Source of the DNA: Ipomoea triloba
Taxonomy: Eukaryota > Streptophyta > Magnoliopsida > Solanales > Convolvulaceae
Length of the DNA: 64,000 bases
Direction: 5' to 3'
NCBI RefSeq assembly: GCF_003576645.1
Contig: NC_044930.1
Location: 17,646,865 to 17,710,864 of the forward strand
The position numbers and the translations under genes were made by a program. Positions 1-10,668 of the stretch are shown here, piece after piece (position 1 is the stretch's first letter; each line of letters begins with the position of its first letter). The notes beneath the pieces are model-generated. The model had not been told where the DNA came from. It searched no databases and saw nothing but the letters and a program-made list of their open reading frames with translations.

Positions 1-1690
1 GCTTTCCTCTTTGGCATGCATCGCAAATCTGATCTTTCTTGTAAGCTATTTTGGGTAGTCCTTTGACTAGATCATTTGCTGCGAGCTTGTTGATTGTTTT
101 GAAATTCAGATGATTCAGCTTTTTGTGCCATTCCCAGCTTGTAGCGTTTGTGTTGTTGGCAACTAAGCATATTGACTCTTTTGTTGTAGACCAATCAACA
201 ACATACATGTTCCTCTTTCTCGTTCCTTGTAGTACGATTTCTCCAGTAGTTTCATTTTTCACTTGACATTTGTCTTTGAAAAATTCCACTAAATAACCTT
301 ATTCACAAAATTGACTTGTACTGAAGAGGTTGAATTTGAGACCTTCCACGTAAGATACGTCTTCGACTTTTAATCCGTTACGTTCAACTGTTCCGATTCC
401 TTTGGTTTGTCCGTATCGATCTTTTCCTCCAAAAACTACTTTTGGTCCTTCGATATTCTTAAAATTCACTAGACTAGATTTATTTCCAGTCATGTGATGC
501 GAACATCCACTATCGAAGTACCAAACTTCCTCATCTTCTTCAACTTCATGCGCCATTAAGCATAAATCTTGAGTTGATGAACTACTTGAAGCATCCATGT
601 AGAATAAAGCATTGTCATCCTTTGAGGTGTCACTTTCTCCACTAGATGACTCATCACTATCACTTGACTCAAGTGGGCCACTAATTAAAGCTTTTCTTTT
701 GTCTTTCTTGAATCTTCTTTCTTTTGCCTTGGTGTCCTCCTGAGCATTATCACCTTGGTTTTTGCTCACTTTTGGATAAGGACATTCTGCCATAAAGTGT
801 CCTGGCTTTCTACAATTGTAACACAAGTTTGCATCTGGAGCTTCCTTTTTCGTCCATCTGGGTGTGCTGGCTTGAGGAAAATTTTTGTTGTTCTTTTTCC
901 TCATGAACTTCTTAAATTTCCTAACAAACAAAGCAAAATTTTCGTCAGATAAAAATTCACTATTATCTATTGACCTCGATGTAGACGGTTGTTCGGTGAC
1001 TAGCGCGGTATTTCTTTCTTCGCGATCTTCTTTTTTTCTTGACTTCATCTCAAACTCATAAGCTTTTAGATCACTAAAGAGCTTGTCGGTTGTAAGAGTT
1101 TTGAGATCTCTATGGTCTCGCATGGCCGTGACTTTCATGTCCCAATTTGACGGTAGTCCACGTAGGATTTTGAGTGATATTTCCTTCTGATCAATCTCCT
1201 TTCCAAGATCAGCAATTTCTCCTAAGACTTTAATAAATCTTGCTTCCATTTCGGCTATGCTCTCACTATTTAGCATTTTGAAATCCTCAAATTTCTTTAG
1301 TGCTATTGTGAGTTTGTTCTCTTTTTCTTGCTCGTCTCCTTCGCCCATTTTGACTAGTGTTTCCCAAACATCTTTTGCGGTTTTGCATTTTCGGACCTTT
1401 GGGAAAGTTACATCGTCGATAGCTTTGAATAGTATATCCTTGGCAATGTTGTCCAAGTTGTTTCGTTGTCTATCTTCAGGAGTCCATTCCTCTTTGGGTT
1501 TAGGAATGTTTTGCGATGTTGTGCTCGTCTGTGCGGTTGCGGTATTGACTTTAAGAATTTTGATCGGAACGCTGGTAATTACTTCCCACATTTCATCGTG
1601 TAATGCGGATAGATGGACCTGCATACGTATTTTCCAATCATCAAATTTATCTAATGAAAATAATAGGTTCGGAGCCAAGTCTCTCTTCAT
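1..1690 (-). pseudogene. Ty1/copia gag-protease-pre-integrase polyprotein, 3' end beyond window
   Basis: The ORF starts at 1690 on the minus strand and runs 463 codons. Residues about 15-230 resemble copia gag of the UBN2 type. A CCHC zinc knuckle (CYNCRKPGHFMAEC) lies near residues 290-303. The retropepsin active site FDSGCSHHMTG lies near 390-400. A TAA stop at 299-301 interrupts the frame just after the protease, but the same frame stays open from 298 to the window edge. That part reads as a GAG-pre-integrase domain with a WHKKLNHL block and a CDACQRGK zinc-finger end. The stop lies where related proteins usually have lysine or similar, so one nonsense change is the likely break. Integrase and RT would lie outside the window. 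Family assignment is firm; lineage within copia is not. Confidence 0.9.
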
Positions 1691-1743
1691 CTTGAAGGTT
1701 ATGAGATCTGTCTAGCAGTCAAATATTGACTCAATAGACAACC

Positions 1744-1755
1744 GCTCTGATACCA
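1744..1755 (-). other. Primer binding site of the copia element
   Basis: On the minus strand this reads TGGTATCAGAGC, the classic plant site complementary to the 3' end of initiator methionine tRNA. It lies between the LTR edge at 1758 and the gag start at 1690, as expected for minus-strand orientation. Confidence 0.93.
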
Positions 1756-2124
1756 CTTGTTGGTCCCGATAGGGTGGGAGAAGTCTAGAGGGGGGGGGGG
1801 TAAATAGACTTCTCAAACAATTAAAAAACTTTATAACACTTCAACAACAGAGATTTCAAGTGAATACATTCAACTTGAAATGTGCAGCGGAAAATCGTAC
1901 GGTAAAGTGCTATAAAACAAAACTGCGTAAAACTGAAGAGATGCTTGACATGCAATACGTTGGAAATACTTAGAATAGCTCAAAGAACATGTATGCAAAG
2001 TTTGAGCCACATGCGAACGTGGGAACACACAAACCCAGATGATATGATCAACACAGTACGTAAAGGGTTAGTGAGTTAAAACATACAAATATGTAAAGTG
2101 CAGTAAGGTAAATGAGAGGTAGAG

Positions 2125-2131
2125 ATTTATA
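2125..2131 (-). promoter_or_regulatory. TATA box of the copia LTR
   Basis: The minus strand reads CTATAAATCTCT here, about 370 bases before the LTR end. The same block is conserved in the plus-strand LTR near 62790 (CATTATAAATCTCT). The position fits the U3/R boundary. Confidence 0.6.
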
Positions 2132-2227
2132 GTGGTTCGGAGATGGTGTAATTCTCCTACTCCACTTCTTCCTTGCTCCAAGGAAGGTTTCCACTATCTT
2201 CAATCACCCAGATACAATAATGAAACT

Positions 2228-2543
2228 CCCGAGTGCTACGCACAAAGCTACACTCAACCACGAGCTCTTCGCACAAAGCTAAGCTCCCGAGCGCTACGCA
2301 CAAAGCTACGTTCCTGAACGCTACGCACAAAGCTACGTTCCAACCAAGTGTTACGCACAAAGCTGCACTTAGTTCACCCGAGTGTTACGCACCCAGCTAC
2401 ACTCCTTTCTACAGTTCACCCGAGTGTTACGCACCCAGCTACACTCCTTTCTACCGTTCACCCGAGTGTTACGCACCCAGCTACACTCCTTTCTACCCTT
2501 CACCCGAGTGTTACGCACCCAGCTACACTCCTTTCTACCCTTG
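2228..2543. repeat. Minisatellite in the copia LTR, 42-bp unit
   Basis: Four nearly identical 42-bp units, each with GAGTGTTACGCACCCAGC and ACTCCTTTCTAC, begin about 2379, 2421, 2463 and 2505. Upstream, 2228-2375 holds four or five diverged copies with GCACAAAGCTA instead of GCACCCAGCTA. Small ORFs across the array only reflect that 42 is divisible by three. The array lies on the U3 side of the TATA box. Confidence 0.9.
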
Positions 2544-3234
2544 GTAGAGATACAACTGTTGTTCAAAGAAATAAAGATTTCTTTTCTAAGACTTGAATTC
2601 CTCTCGTGTATAGCTCAACATCTCAGCACTTTGTATTTTGATTGCATTCACCGCTCAATACCACTTTCTTCTCTACCGTGTATCTCGTCCTCGTGCTGTT
2701 CTTCAAGTCTTTTTGGGCTTTTTATAATTCAAAGAATTATTTGCCGTTATGAACATTCAAATTTTGAACGTTCACTTGATCTGATTGGTCATTCCAATCT
2801 GATCTTGATGGGCACCTTCTCATTTAATGACCATACCGTTGATCTGATAACTTGCCAATTTGATCTGATAAAATCTTCAATTTGATCTGCACATTTAATG
2901 TCGCTGGTAACTTTTGACAAATCACCTCTGTGAATTGCTCACAAAGTCTTCTTTTACGGCTTGATTGATCCTTGAAACTTGTAGCCTCCAATTTTTGACT
3001 TTGTTGCCTTCTCAGCTTGATATTGCAGACTTTGTATCCTTCAGAGCTTGATATTCTTGACTTTGTTGTATTCTTGATTTTGATCTTGGGCAAGTTGATC
3101 TTCAAAATATTTTTCCGGGTGGCTCTTGCTTGATTATAAACAATGATCTTCAGAAAATCACCACCTTCAAATTTCTTCTGGTTCAGGATATTACGTACTG
3201 AACCTAAAATATTTGAGACATGCAAAAATGACTN

Positions 3235-5107
3235 CTGGTTCAGGATATTACGTACTGAACCTAAAATATTTGAGACATGCAAAAATGACTAAGTATAAGT
3301 CATACTCTTAGTTGCTCCATAGCATGCTCCATAGTGCTTTAAATTAGCCTTCACGCGTGTAGAAATGGTGTAGTGTTCACGCGTATATAATCCATGCAAA
3401 GTTACTCCACGTTGACTTTGACTTCCTCCATCACTTGCTCCATTGACCAAACTAGCTCCATAGGTAGCTCTATTGACCAAAAATTAGCTCCAAAAGACTT
3501 TGGCCGTGTAACTTGCTCCCAAGCTTCTTCCTTAGTAATAAAATGCAACAAGTAGGATTTGAACGCTGGACCATTAGGTATATGCTCAAGTCTTTAACCA
3601 TTTCTCCATTTCAGCTCATTCAATCATATTCATCAAATAAATATATTTGATCCTTCTTAGCATTGTATAGCGTATGGTGTAGAGATAGTGGATCTTGAAC
3701 TTCTTCTCGGCTTTGACCATTTGACTTAAACTTCCTCCATTTGACTATACTTGCTCCATGAATTGCTCCATAAGTTGCTCCATTGAATCATATACACTCA
3801 TGTATATAGTGGAAGCAAATGACTTACAAGAGTCATGACACAAAGAATTCTATAACACAATAATTCGAACCAAACTATTGTCATGACTTGCCTTTCGGGT
3901 CCAAACTCTACACTTTAAAAATAAAATAGGGGATTTCTAAAATTACAAATTGGCTCATCAAAACTATTACAATTTTATTCCTAACATCCTAATATCCTAT
4001 ATAGTTTGATAGGGTAACTGCCTTATTTATACTAAGATTATCATTCATAAATCTTGGATGTTATATCATTCAGATCATGCAACAGAAGTATAGAAATAAA
4101 TGCGGAATGTAAATGCAGAAACTAAACTAGCACATGATATTATTTACCCAGTTCGATACCACACTATCTATGTCTAGGGGACGGCCACAGTTCGCCCAAT
4201 CCAATATACTCAATGCCCAATGTACAGAAGGTAAGAAAAACGTTCTCACCCAAGTGATCCCTCACAAGGTATCTATTCGACTGACAAAGGCTTAAGTAAT
4301 TTTCCAAGACCGGAGATCCGTGCGTTAGAAGTCTAACGAAGTCCCCTTCTTAGAGAGCTACTTTGATGCAGTCCGTCTTGCTGACTCACTCTTCACTGTT
4401 CCACAGTTGCATGGCCTTCACGTCCACTTAAAACTCCAGAACTTGTATTTCTTGAAAAGACGAAAATAGTCAGAGTGAATCTTTTAGAGCATCAAGGGAG
4501 ATGGTTAACTTTCAAATCAAAACTCAATAATCTCTCACACGTGATTCTTGAACCATCCATCTCTATAAATAAAACTCTGACCTAGGCAGCACGGTAATTC
4601 TAAATATTTGAATCCTTAAAGATAATTACCGTGATACCCTTTGAGGTATCCATACGATAGGGACTTTCTCGTAATAACACCTCTTTGCCGGTAACCGATT
4701 CTTCTTAGCTCAGCAAGGATAAGTCGGTGAAGTCCAACGGATATAACCCGGATGCTCTGGCGTAGAGTCTGATTGATTAGGTCTTCACTCGTAACACTGA
4801 TAGACTCTAGACTTAACCCTATCTAATTTGTCACAATAAATCAACCAATTACATCAGTGGGGTTTAGACTTAATGCACTAACAAACTCCACCTTTGACTT
4901 TTATTTGGTAAAACAACTCAATAAGGATGAATACAACAGAGACTGAAAATGCAAAGAGTTGAATATCATAAGCAAAACATAGAAAGTCCATATCAAGGAC
5001 CATTTGTCTTAATTCAAATATTACAGACGGTACCCAAAATAGACCATTAACTAAAGCACACACACTTGTGTTAGGTCTGTAATCTAAAACTTGGTAACTA
5101 TGAGGAC
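3235..5107. repeat. Duplicated contig, copy of 5109-6981
   Basis: This 1873-base stretch is bounded by single N characters at 3234 and 5108. It matches 5109-6981 at a constant offset of 1874, with no difference that I can see. Its first 56 bases also repeat the last 56 before the N (3178-3233). A contig wholly contained in its neighbour, joined by one N, is the signature of an unmerged assembly overlap. Its biological content is described once, at 5163-6981. Confidence 0.85.
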
Positions 5108-5162
5108 NCTGGTTCAGGATATTACGTACTGAACCTAAAATATTTGAGACATGCAAAAATGA

Positions 5163-6981
5163 CTAAGTATAAGTCATACTCTTAGTTGCTCCATAGCATG
5201 CTCCATAGTGCTTTAAATTAGCCTTCACGCGTGTAGAAATGGTGTAGTGTTCACGCGTATATAATCCATGCAAAGTTACTCCACGTTGACTTTGACTTCC
5301 TCCATCACTTGCTCCATTGACCAAACTAGCTCCATAGGTAGCTCTATTGACCAAAAATTAGCTCCAAAAGACTTTGGCCGTGTAACTTGCTCCCAAGCTT
5401 CTTCCTTAGTAATAAAATGCAACAAGTAGGATTTGAACGCTGGACCATTAGGTATATGCTCAAGTCTTTAACCATTTCTCCATTTCAGCTCATTCAATCA
5501 TATTCATCAAATAAATATATTTGATCCTTCTTAGCATTGTATAGCGTATGGTGTAGAGATAGTGGATCTTGAACTTCTTCTCGGCTTTGACCATTTGACT
5601 TAAACTTCCTCCATTTGACTATACTTGCTCCATGAATTGCTCCATAAGTTGCTCCATTGAATCATATACACTCATGTATATAGTGGAAGCAAATGACTTA
5701 CAAGAGTCATGACACAAAGAATTCTATAACACAATAATTCGAACCAAACTATTGTCATGACTTGCCTTTCGGGTCCAAACTCTACACTTTAAAAATAAAA
5801 TAGGGGATTTCTAAAATTACAAATTGGCTCATCAAAACTATTACAATTTTATTCCTAACATCCTAATATCCTATATAGTTTGATAGGGTAACTGCCTTAT
5901 TTATACTAAGATTATCATTCATAAATCTTGGATGTTATATCATTCAGATCATGCAACAGAAGTATAGAAATAAATGCGGAATGTAAATGCAGAAACTAAA
6001 CTAGCACATGATATTATTTACCCAGTTCGATACCACACTATCTATGTCTAGGGGACGGCCACAGTTCGCCCAATCCAATATACTCAATGCCCAATGTACA
6101 GAAGGTAAGAAAAACGTTCTCACCCAAGTGATCCCTCACAAGGTATCTATTCGACTGACAAAGGCTTAAGTAATTTTCCAAGACCGGAGATCCGTGCGTT
6201 AGAAGTCTAACGAAGTCCCCTTCTTAGAGAGCTACTTTGATGCAGTCCGTCTTGCTGACTCACTCTTCACTGTTCCACAGTTGCATGGCCTTCACGTCCA
6301 CTTAAAACTCCAGAACTTGTATTTCTTGAAAAGACGAAAATAGTCAGAGTGAATCTTTTAGAGCATCAAGGGAGATGGTTAACTTTCAAATCAAAACTCA
6401 ATAATCTCTCACACGTGATTCTTGAACCATCCATCTCTATAAATAAAACTCTGACCTAGGCAGCACGGTAATTCTAAATATTTGAATCCTTAAAGATAAT
6501 TACCGTGATACCCTTTGAGGTATCCATACGATAGGGACTTTCTCGTAATAACACCTCTTTGCCGGTAACCGATTCTTCTTAGCTCAGCAAGGATAAGTCG
6601 GTGAAGTCCAACGGATATAACCCGGATGCTCTGGCGTAGAGTCTGATTGATTAGGTCTTCACTCGTAACACTGATAGACTCTAGACTTAACCCTATCTAA
6701 TTTGTCACAATAAATCAACCAATTACATCAGTGGGGTTTAGACTTAATGCACTAACAAACTCCACCTTTGACTTTTATTTGGTAAAACAACTCAATAAGG
6801 ATGAATACAACAGAGACTGAAAATGCAAAGAGTTGAATATCATAAGCAAAACATAGAAAGTCCATATCAAGGACCATTTGTCTTAATTCAAATATTACAG
6901 ACGGTACCCAAAATAGACCATTAACTAAAGCACACACACTTGTGTTAGGTCTGTAATCTAAAACTTGGTAACTATGAGGAC
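5163..6981. repeat. Unclassified LTR-like repeat with GCTCCAT-rich part
   Basis: The first 550 bases are rich in GCTCCAT words (about a dozen). The rest looks like a minus-strand LTR: the minus strand begins TGTTAGTGCATTAAG near 6760, and TATTTATAGAG lies near 6440. I found no PBS, polypurine tract or coding domain, so a solo LTR or LTR fragment is the best guess. The small ORFs at 5163-5354 and 6752-7009 have no recognisable domain. Confidence 0.4.
5414..5482 (-). repeat. tRNA-like segment, possible SINE head
   Basis: On the minus strand an A-box-like TGGTTAAAGACTTG is followed about 30 bases later by GTTCAAATC, which fits the pol III B-box pattern GWTCRANNC. The segment does not fold as a proper tRNA and lacks acceptor pairing, so a tRNA-derived SINE fragment is more likely. 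The same segment is present in the duplicated contig at 3540-3608. Confidence 0.3.
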
Positions 6982-7739
6982 AAATCATAAGCATTGAATC
7001 CAATTGCATCTACGACTGAGATGAGGTTTACATAATTATGATAATGGCGCCTAAATATAATTATTGATGGCAAAGAAGAGATTTGAGACCAATTATAATT
7101 ATAGGAGGATTTTAATTAACAAAAATAGAGTTGGAGTTAACTATAATTATCGTACATAAGCATTCCTTCCCAAGAAATGTGAAAACACCACAATTACACA
7201 ATTACAGTATTCTTCTAATTTTTCTAAAATAGAAATTCTATTTTTATTACTAAGTTTTTAATAATAAAAAAAAAATTGTCCATGCTCAGTTTTTAGAAGT
7301 ATGAGTATAAGAATGTGTGGAAATCCCGAATTTGAATATAAACAGTTTTTAGGATTACGAAAAACTTCAATCACACGGTAATGCATAATTTAGATAGGAA
7401 AAATATGAAAAACATGGAGTTCGAATTTTTAATTACTAATTTGATAATTTTAGCACAAGTTTAACGAAATATAAATGGAATTATGTTTTTACTAATTTTA
7501 TTTTTACTGATTAGATAATGATAGCATAATTTTAAAGTTAAGATAAAATTTAATTCTACATTCCAAAAAAATAAAGGACAGTGCAGGTAATAAATACAAT
7601 TATAGTTGGACATGAAAATAGAGCAATATTTAATGCAGATAAAAGAGTTGTCATGTTTAAAAAAAAAGAGTTGTCATGACTTGTAAAAATTATGACCAAT
7701 TACGTATGCAGTTGAGTACAAAAATGCAAAGCATAAAAC
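6982..7739. other. AT-rich stretch without recognisable genes
   Basis: The sequence is AT-rich with several TATAATTATA words and a poly-A run near 7265. I see no domain-bearing ORF, terminal repeats or RNA gene. Confidence 0.5.
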
Positions 7740-9650
7740 ACCGCAGACTAACACGCGTTAAAGGCACACAATAAATTCAATAGTGCACACAAAGCTAATT
7801 ATACGGGCACAGAAACAGACTTGGTGAAATATAATTCTGGTTGTTTTTATTAAATGAAATACAAGTGCACACACAAAAAAAATAGACGAGCACATATGTA
7901 ATGGGACTTGGGCACACAATTAAAGTCGAAGACATATTTCTAACACGTAAGCAGGCAGATGCTGGAATAAGGCACAAAACATCCCCAATAGTGCACACAA
8001 TGAAGAATCTACAAGCATACCACACACCGACAACAGTAAAATACAAAATGTCGTGATAAACTCACAACACCGAATATGAAATCCGAAAATGCACAGAACA
8101 GAAAACACATGCGTACATACATTAAGTTGTTCGCGCACACAAACGAATGAAGAATGCACATAGCGAAAGAGTGCACACACGTAACCAGGAAAACGAAAAA
8201 ACTACTAGAATAACTATAAACCCATTGCACAATAGCAAACGAAAAGTAAAGTACTAGTTATCAAAATTGAGAGAACTATCATGATATGATGACAATATAG
8301 TAATTAAATTACATGAGACCAACCAACTAAACAAATGCAACAAACTGCATCTTGTCTATACCTAAGAGGGACTTATTGAATGAGAATTCATGCCCCCCCC
8401 TCGGAGCTCTTCTTTCGCAATGAGTACCATGAAGTAAACAAAAAAGTTCAAAACACCCAAGCCCATGAGCACACCAGCACGCACATTTGTAAAAAAGAAT
8501 CAATCCTTGGTGGTATACGAAGGAGTAAAAAGAGAGCGTAACGCACGTGCCACATTGCTCGTATGGTGTGCATTACATCAACTGTGCAAATCTCTTTCAT
8601 ATAATGCAAACGTAACCGCTGGAGTTCCAATCTATCACCCCTAGCTAGACCGCAATCCCATCTACCAACACCTTCCCCAGCATAACTTTCCATATGCCGC
8701 ATAACATACACCCCATAGTCCACCTTGTTCTTGGTGTTCTGCCACTTCATCGGCATCCTTTTGGTCTCTAGATTAACACACACAGCAGACTTGAAACCCT
8801 CACCAATCGACTTGATGAAATATTCGCACAACAATAATTTCTACAGAAAACATACAAATAAGTGAAAATAAGTGAATAACACTATTAAAAAATGAAACTG
8901 TAAATGCAAACCCAGGCACACAACATCCCAAATTATGCACATGTAGTACCCTAACTGTGCACACTTTACTAACCTAGAACACAAACTTGAACCAGGCAGA
9001 CAAGGCTGAAAGTAAAATTCATACAAAGGCATGCAACATTCCAAAACTGTGCACAGGTAGTACCCTAATTGTGCACACAACACAAACAGGGACACAAACT
9101 CGAACTAGGCAGACAAGCTAAGGCATAAAGTTAAATCCATACACAGGCACACAACATTCCAAAACATAGCACACGAAGCACCATAACTGTGCGCACAACA
9201 CCATAACTAAGCACAACAAGGGCACCAATGTATATCAACATAAATTAAACAACAAACCAAATAAAGTTACAGAACACACACCTGACTACTACAACCTATA
9301 AAGACTAAACAAACTAACTAAAAAGAAAAGAGGCCAAAACAACCCAGAATATGAGTGTTAAAAAGCACTCATTTAGCAAACACATAATTAAAAAATTATT
9401 AACAAAAATATAGTTTAGTCAAAATTCATAAACAATAAATTCTAGGATTAGATATGACTGGTACAAAAACGTTAGTGTTGTTAAAGTTTTATTTTTTAAA
9501 TTCCTAAATTCGAATAAAATTCTAATTTTTAACTATAATAATTAAAATAACATTTATCATGTGTGCGCACGGGCGAATATATATACTAACTAATATAGTG
9601 CACACACAAAACAGATGCACACAATCCTACAAACTGTAGAAAACAAATGC
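7740..9650. mobile_element. GCACAC-rich transposon-derived region carrying a Ulp1 fragment
   Basis: The words GCACAC and TGCACACAA recur dozens of times across this stretch, at irregular 15-60 base spacing, around a Ulp1-like exon at 8448-8846. The same word dominates 13140-13850 in the TIR element to the right, suggesting a common family. Mutator-like elements that carry Ulp1-like genes are known in plants, and that is the favoured class, but no TIR was found for this part. Small minus-strand ORFs at 7795-8230 and 8841-9095 run through the repeats and have no domain. Confidence 0.45.
8448..8846 (-). pseudogene. Ulp1-like cysteine protease (C48) C-terminal exon, catalytic Cys replaced by Tyr
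   Basis: The minus-strand reading frame contains LCEYFIKSIGEGF, then KVDYGVYVMRHMESYAG, then LQRLRLHYMKEIC. The block around VYVMRHME is the conserved C-terminal part of plant transposon-borne Ulp1 proteases, where the family has D-C-G-V-Y-V-M-R-H. Here the codon at 8717-8715 is TAT, so the nucleophile cysteine is tyrosine, one G-to-A change from TGT. An acceptor-like CTGTAG ends at about 8847. The His and Asp regions upstream were not found, and the C-terminal tail runs into GCACAC repeats. This is a non-catalytic fragment. Such proteases would normally cleave SUMO-like conjugates. Confidence 0.75.
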
Positions 9651-10609
9651 AATAACTAATCCCCACAGAAAAAATAAAAAGAAAACAACGACAAAACATA
9701 TGTTTCACGGAAACTCCAAATTAACATAAACAATTCAAAATCAAATAGTAAGAACATTAATATAGACTGATCATTAAAAAATTATTATCACATACTACTC
9801 GGAAGATTTAAGGTGGTATTGAGATTTGAGATATTTCCATTGCAATGATAATTCTTATGGGCAAATCTAATGTTATACATCTATTGTTCGCGGCGGGTGT
9901 TTGGGTGGCACCATATGCGTTGGTTGCTGTGGTTGGTATCTTTCAGATATTCAATTGCCTCAGAACTTCAATTCTGCGTTGATCAACACATTTGGAGAAG
10001 CATTTAAGGGGAAGGAGAATAGGCAAGAGATTGGCTGATAGTATAAGACTTTTCATGATTAACATATATATAAAAAATCTTAATAAGGCCACATACCAAT
10101 GCAATTATTGGTGTTGTATATTGTCTTCATCACAAAGGCACAAAAAAATGTGTTTCAGTATTTATGCTTGAATCCCCTTTTCGCGATCGGGTTTCTGAAA
10201 TAACTGCGGAAGAAGGGAAGCCGCCAGTGTGCATATAATCTCTGATGTTTTAATTTCATGGGATGGGCTAATAGAGTTGCGGAGTGGTTTGGGAGTGTTA
10301 GTGTTAAGTTCTGAACTGGGGGGAGGGGGTGTTATGGATACACGGCATATGTATCCTTCTGGGTTCATATTCCCCACCGACCAACCAAGGAAGACGGTGA
10401 GTTTTCCATGCCTGCCGGGTTTTCCTAAGTCAACTCGCTTCCATACTTCTTAGCTTCACCCCTTCATGAGAGCTGCACATGGGAGAGATCCACTTCGCCG
10501 TAAATGGAATATCAAACTCCACCGGAATGCTGTTGTACTCTACACATGGTTAAACGCCGGATTAGTCCTAACTGTCCTCCTTTTAAAATATGTTCTCACT
10601 TGAATAAAA

Positions 10610-10616
<7 letters not shown>
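9651..10616. other. Unresolved stretch, possible gene fragments
   Basis: The first 200 bases are AT-rich. From about 9880 base composition becomes balanced. A plus frame near 9890-10035 is open and rich in Cys and Gly. The minus frame 10162-10377 is open and Pro/Ser/Thr-rich. Neither matches a family I recognise. The balanced composition inside AT-rich DNA suggests captured exons, but this is only an impression. Confidence 0.25.

Positions 10617-10666
<50 letters not shown>
10617..10666. repeat. (TA)n microsatellite, left flank of TIR element
   Basis: About 25 TA units run without interruption directly up to the terminal inverted repeat that starts at 10667. Confidence 0.95.

Positions 10667-10668
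<2 letters not shown>

Larger units (their letters stand above)
1758..3233 (-). repeat. 5' LTR of the copia element (outer end not located)
   Basis: The LTR ends in GGGACCAACA directly next to the PBS. Positions 1758 to about 2170 are clearly homologous to the plus-strand copy at 62759-63285, including a poly-C tract, the cell of sequence around CTTTACCGTA and a TATA region. Beyond 2170 the LTR holds the 42-bp minisatellite and then AT-rich sequence with repeated TTGATCTGAT words. No TG terminus could be located before the assembly joint at 3234, so the outer boundary is arbitrary. Confidence 0.7.

Noticed and set aside
2132..2885. Overlapping ORFs with repetitive Tyr/Pro/Thr or Cys/Trp sequences
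   Set aside because: They are readings of the 42-bp LTR minisatellite in several frames; any frame stays open because 42 is divisible by three.
3540..3608. Genuine tRNA gene
   Set aside because: A- and B-box-like words are present, but no acceptor or anticodon stem can be formed; at most a SINE fragment, and this copy is in the duplicated contig.
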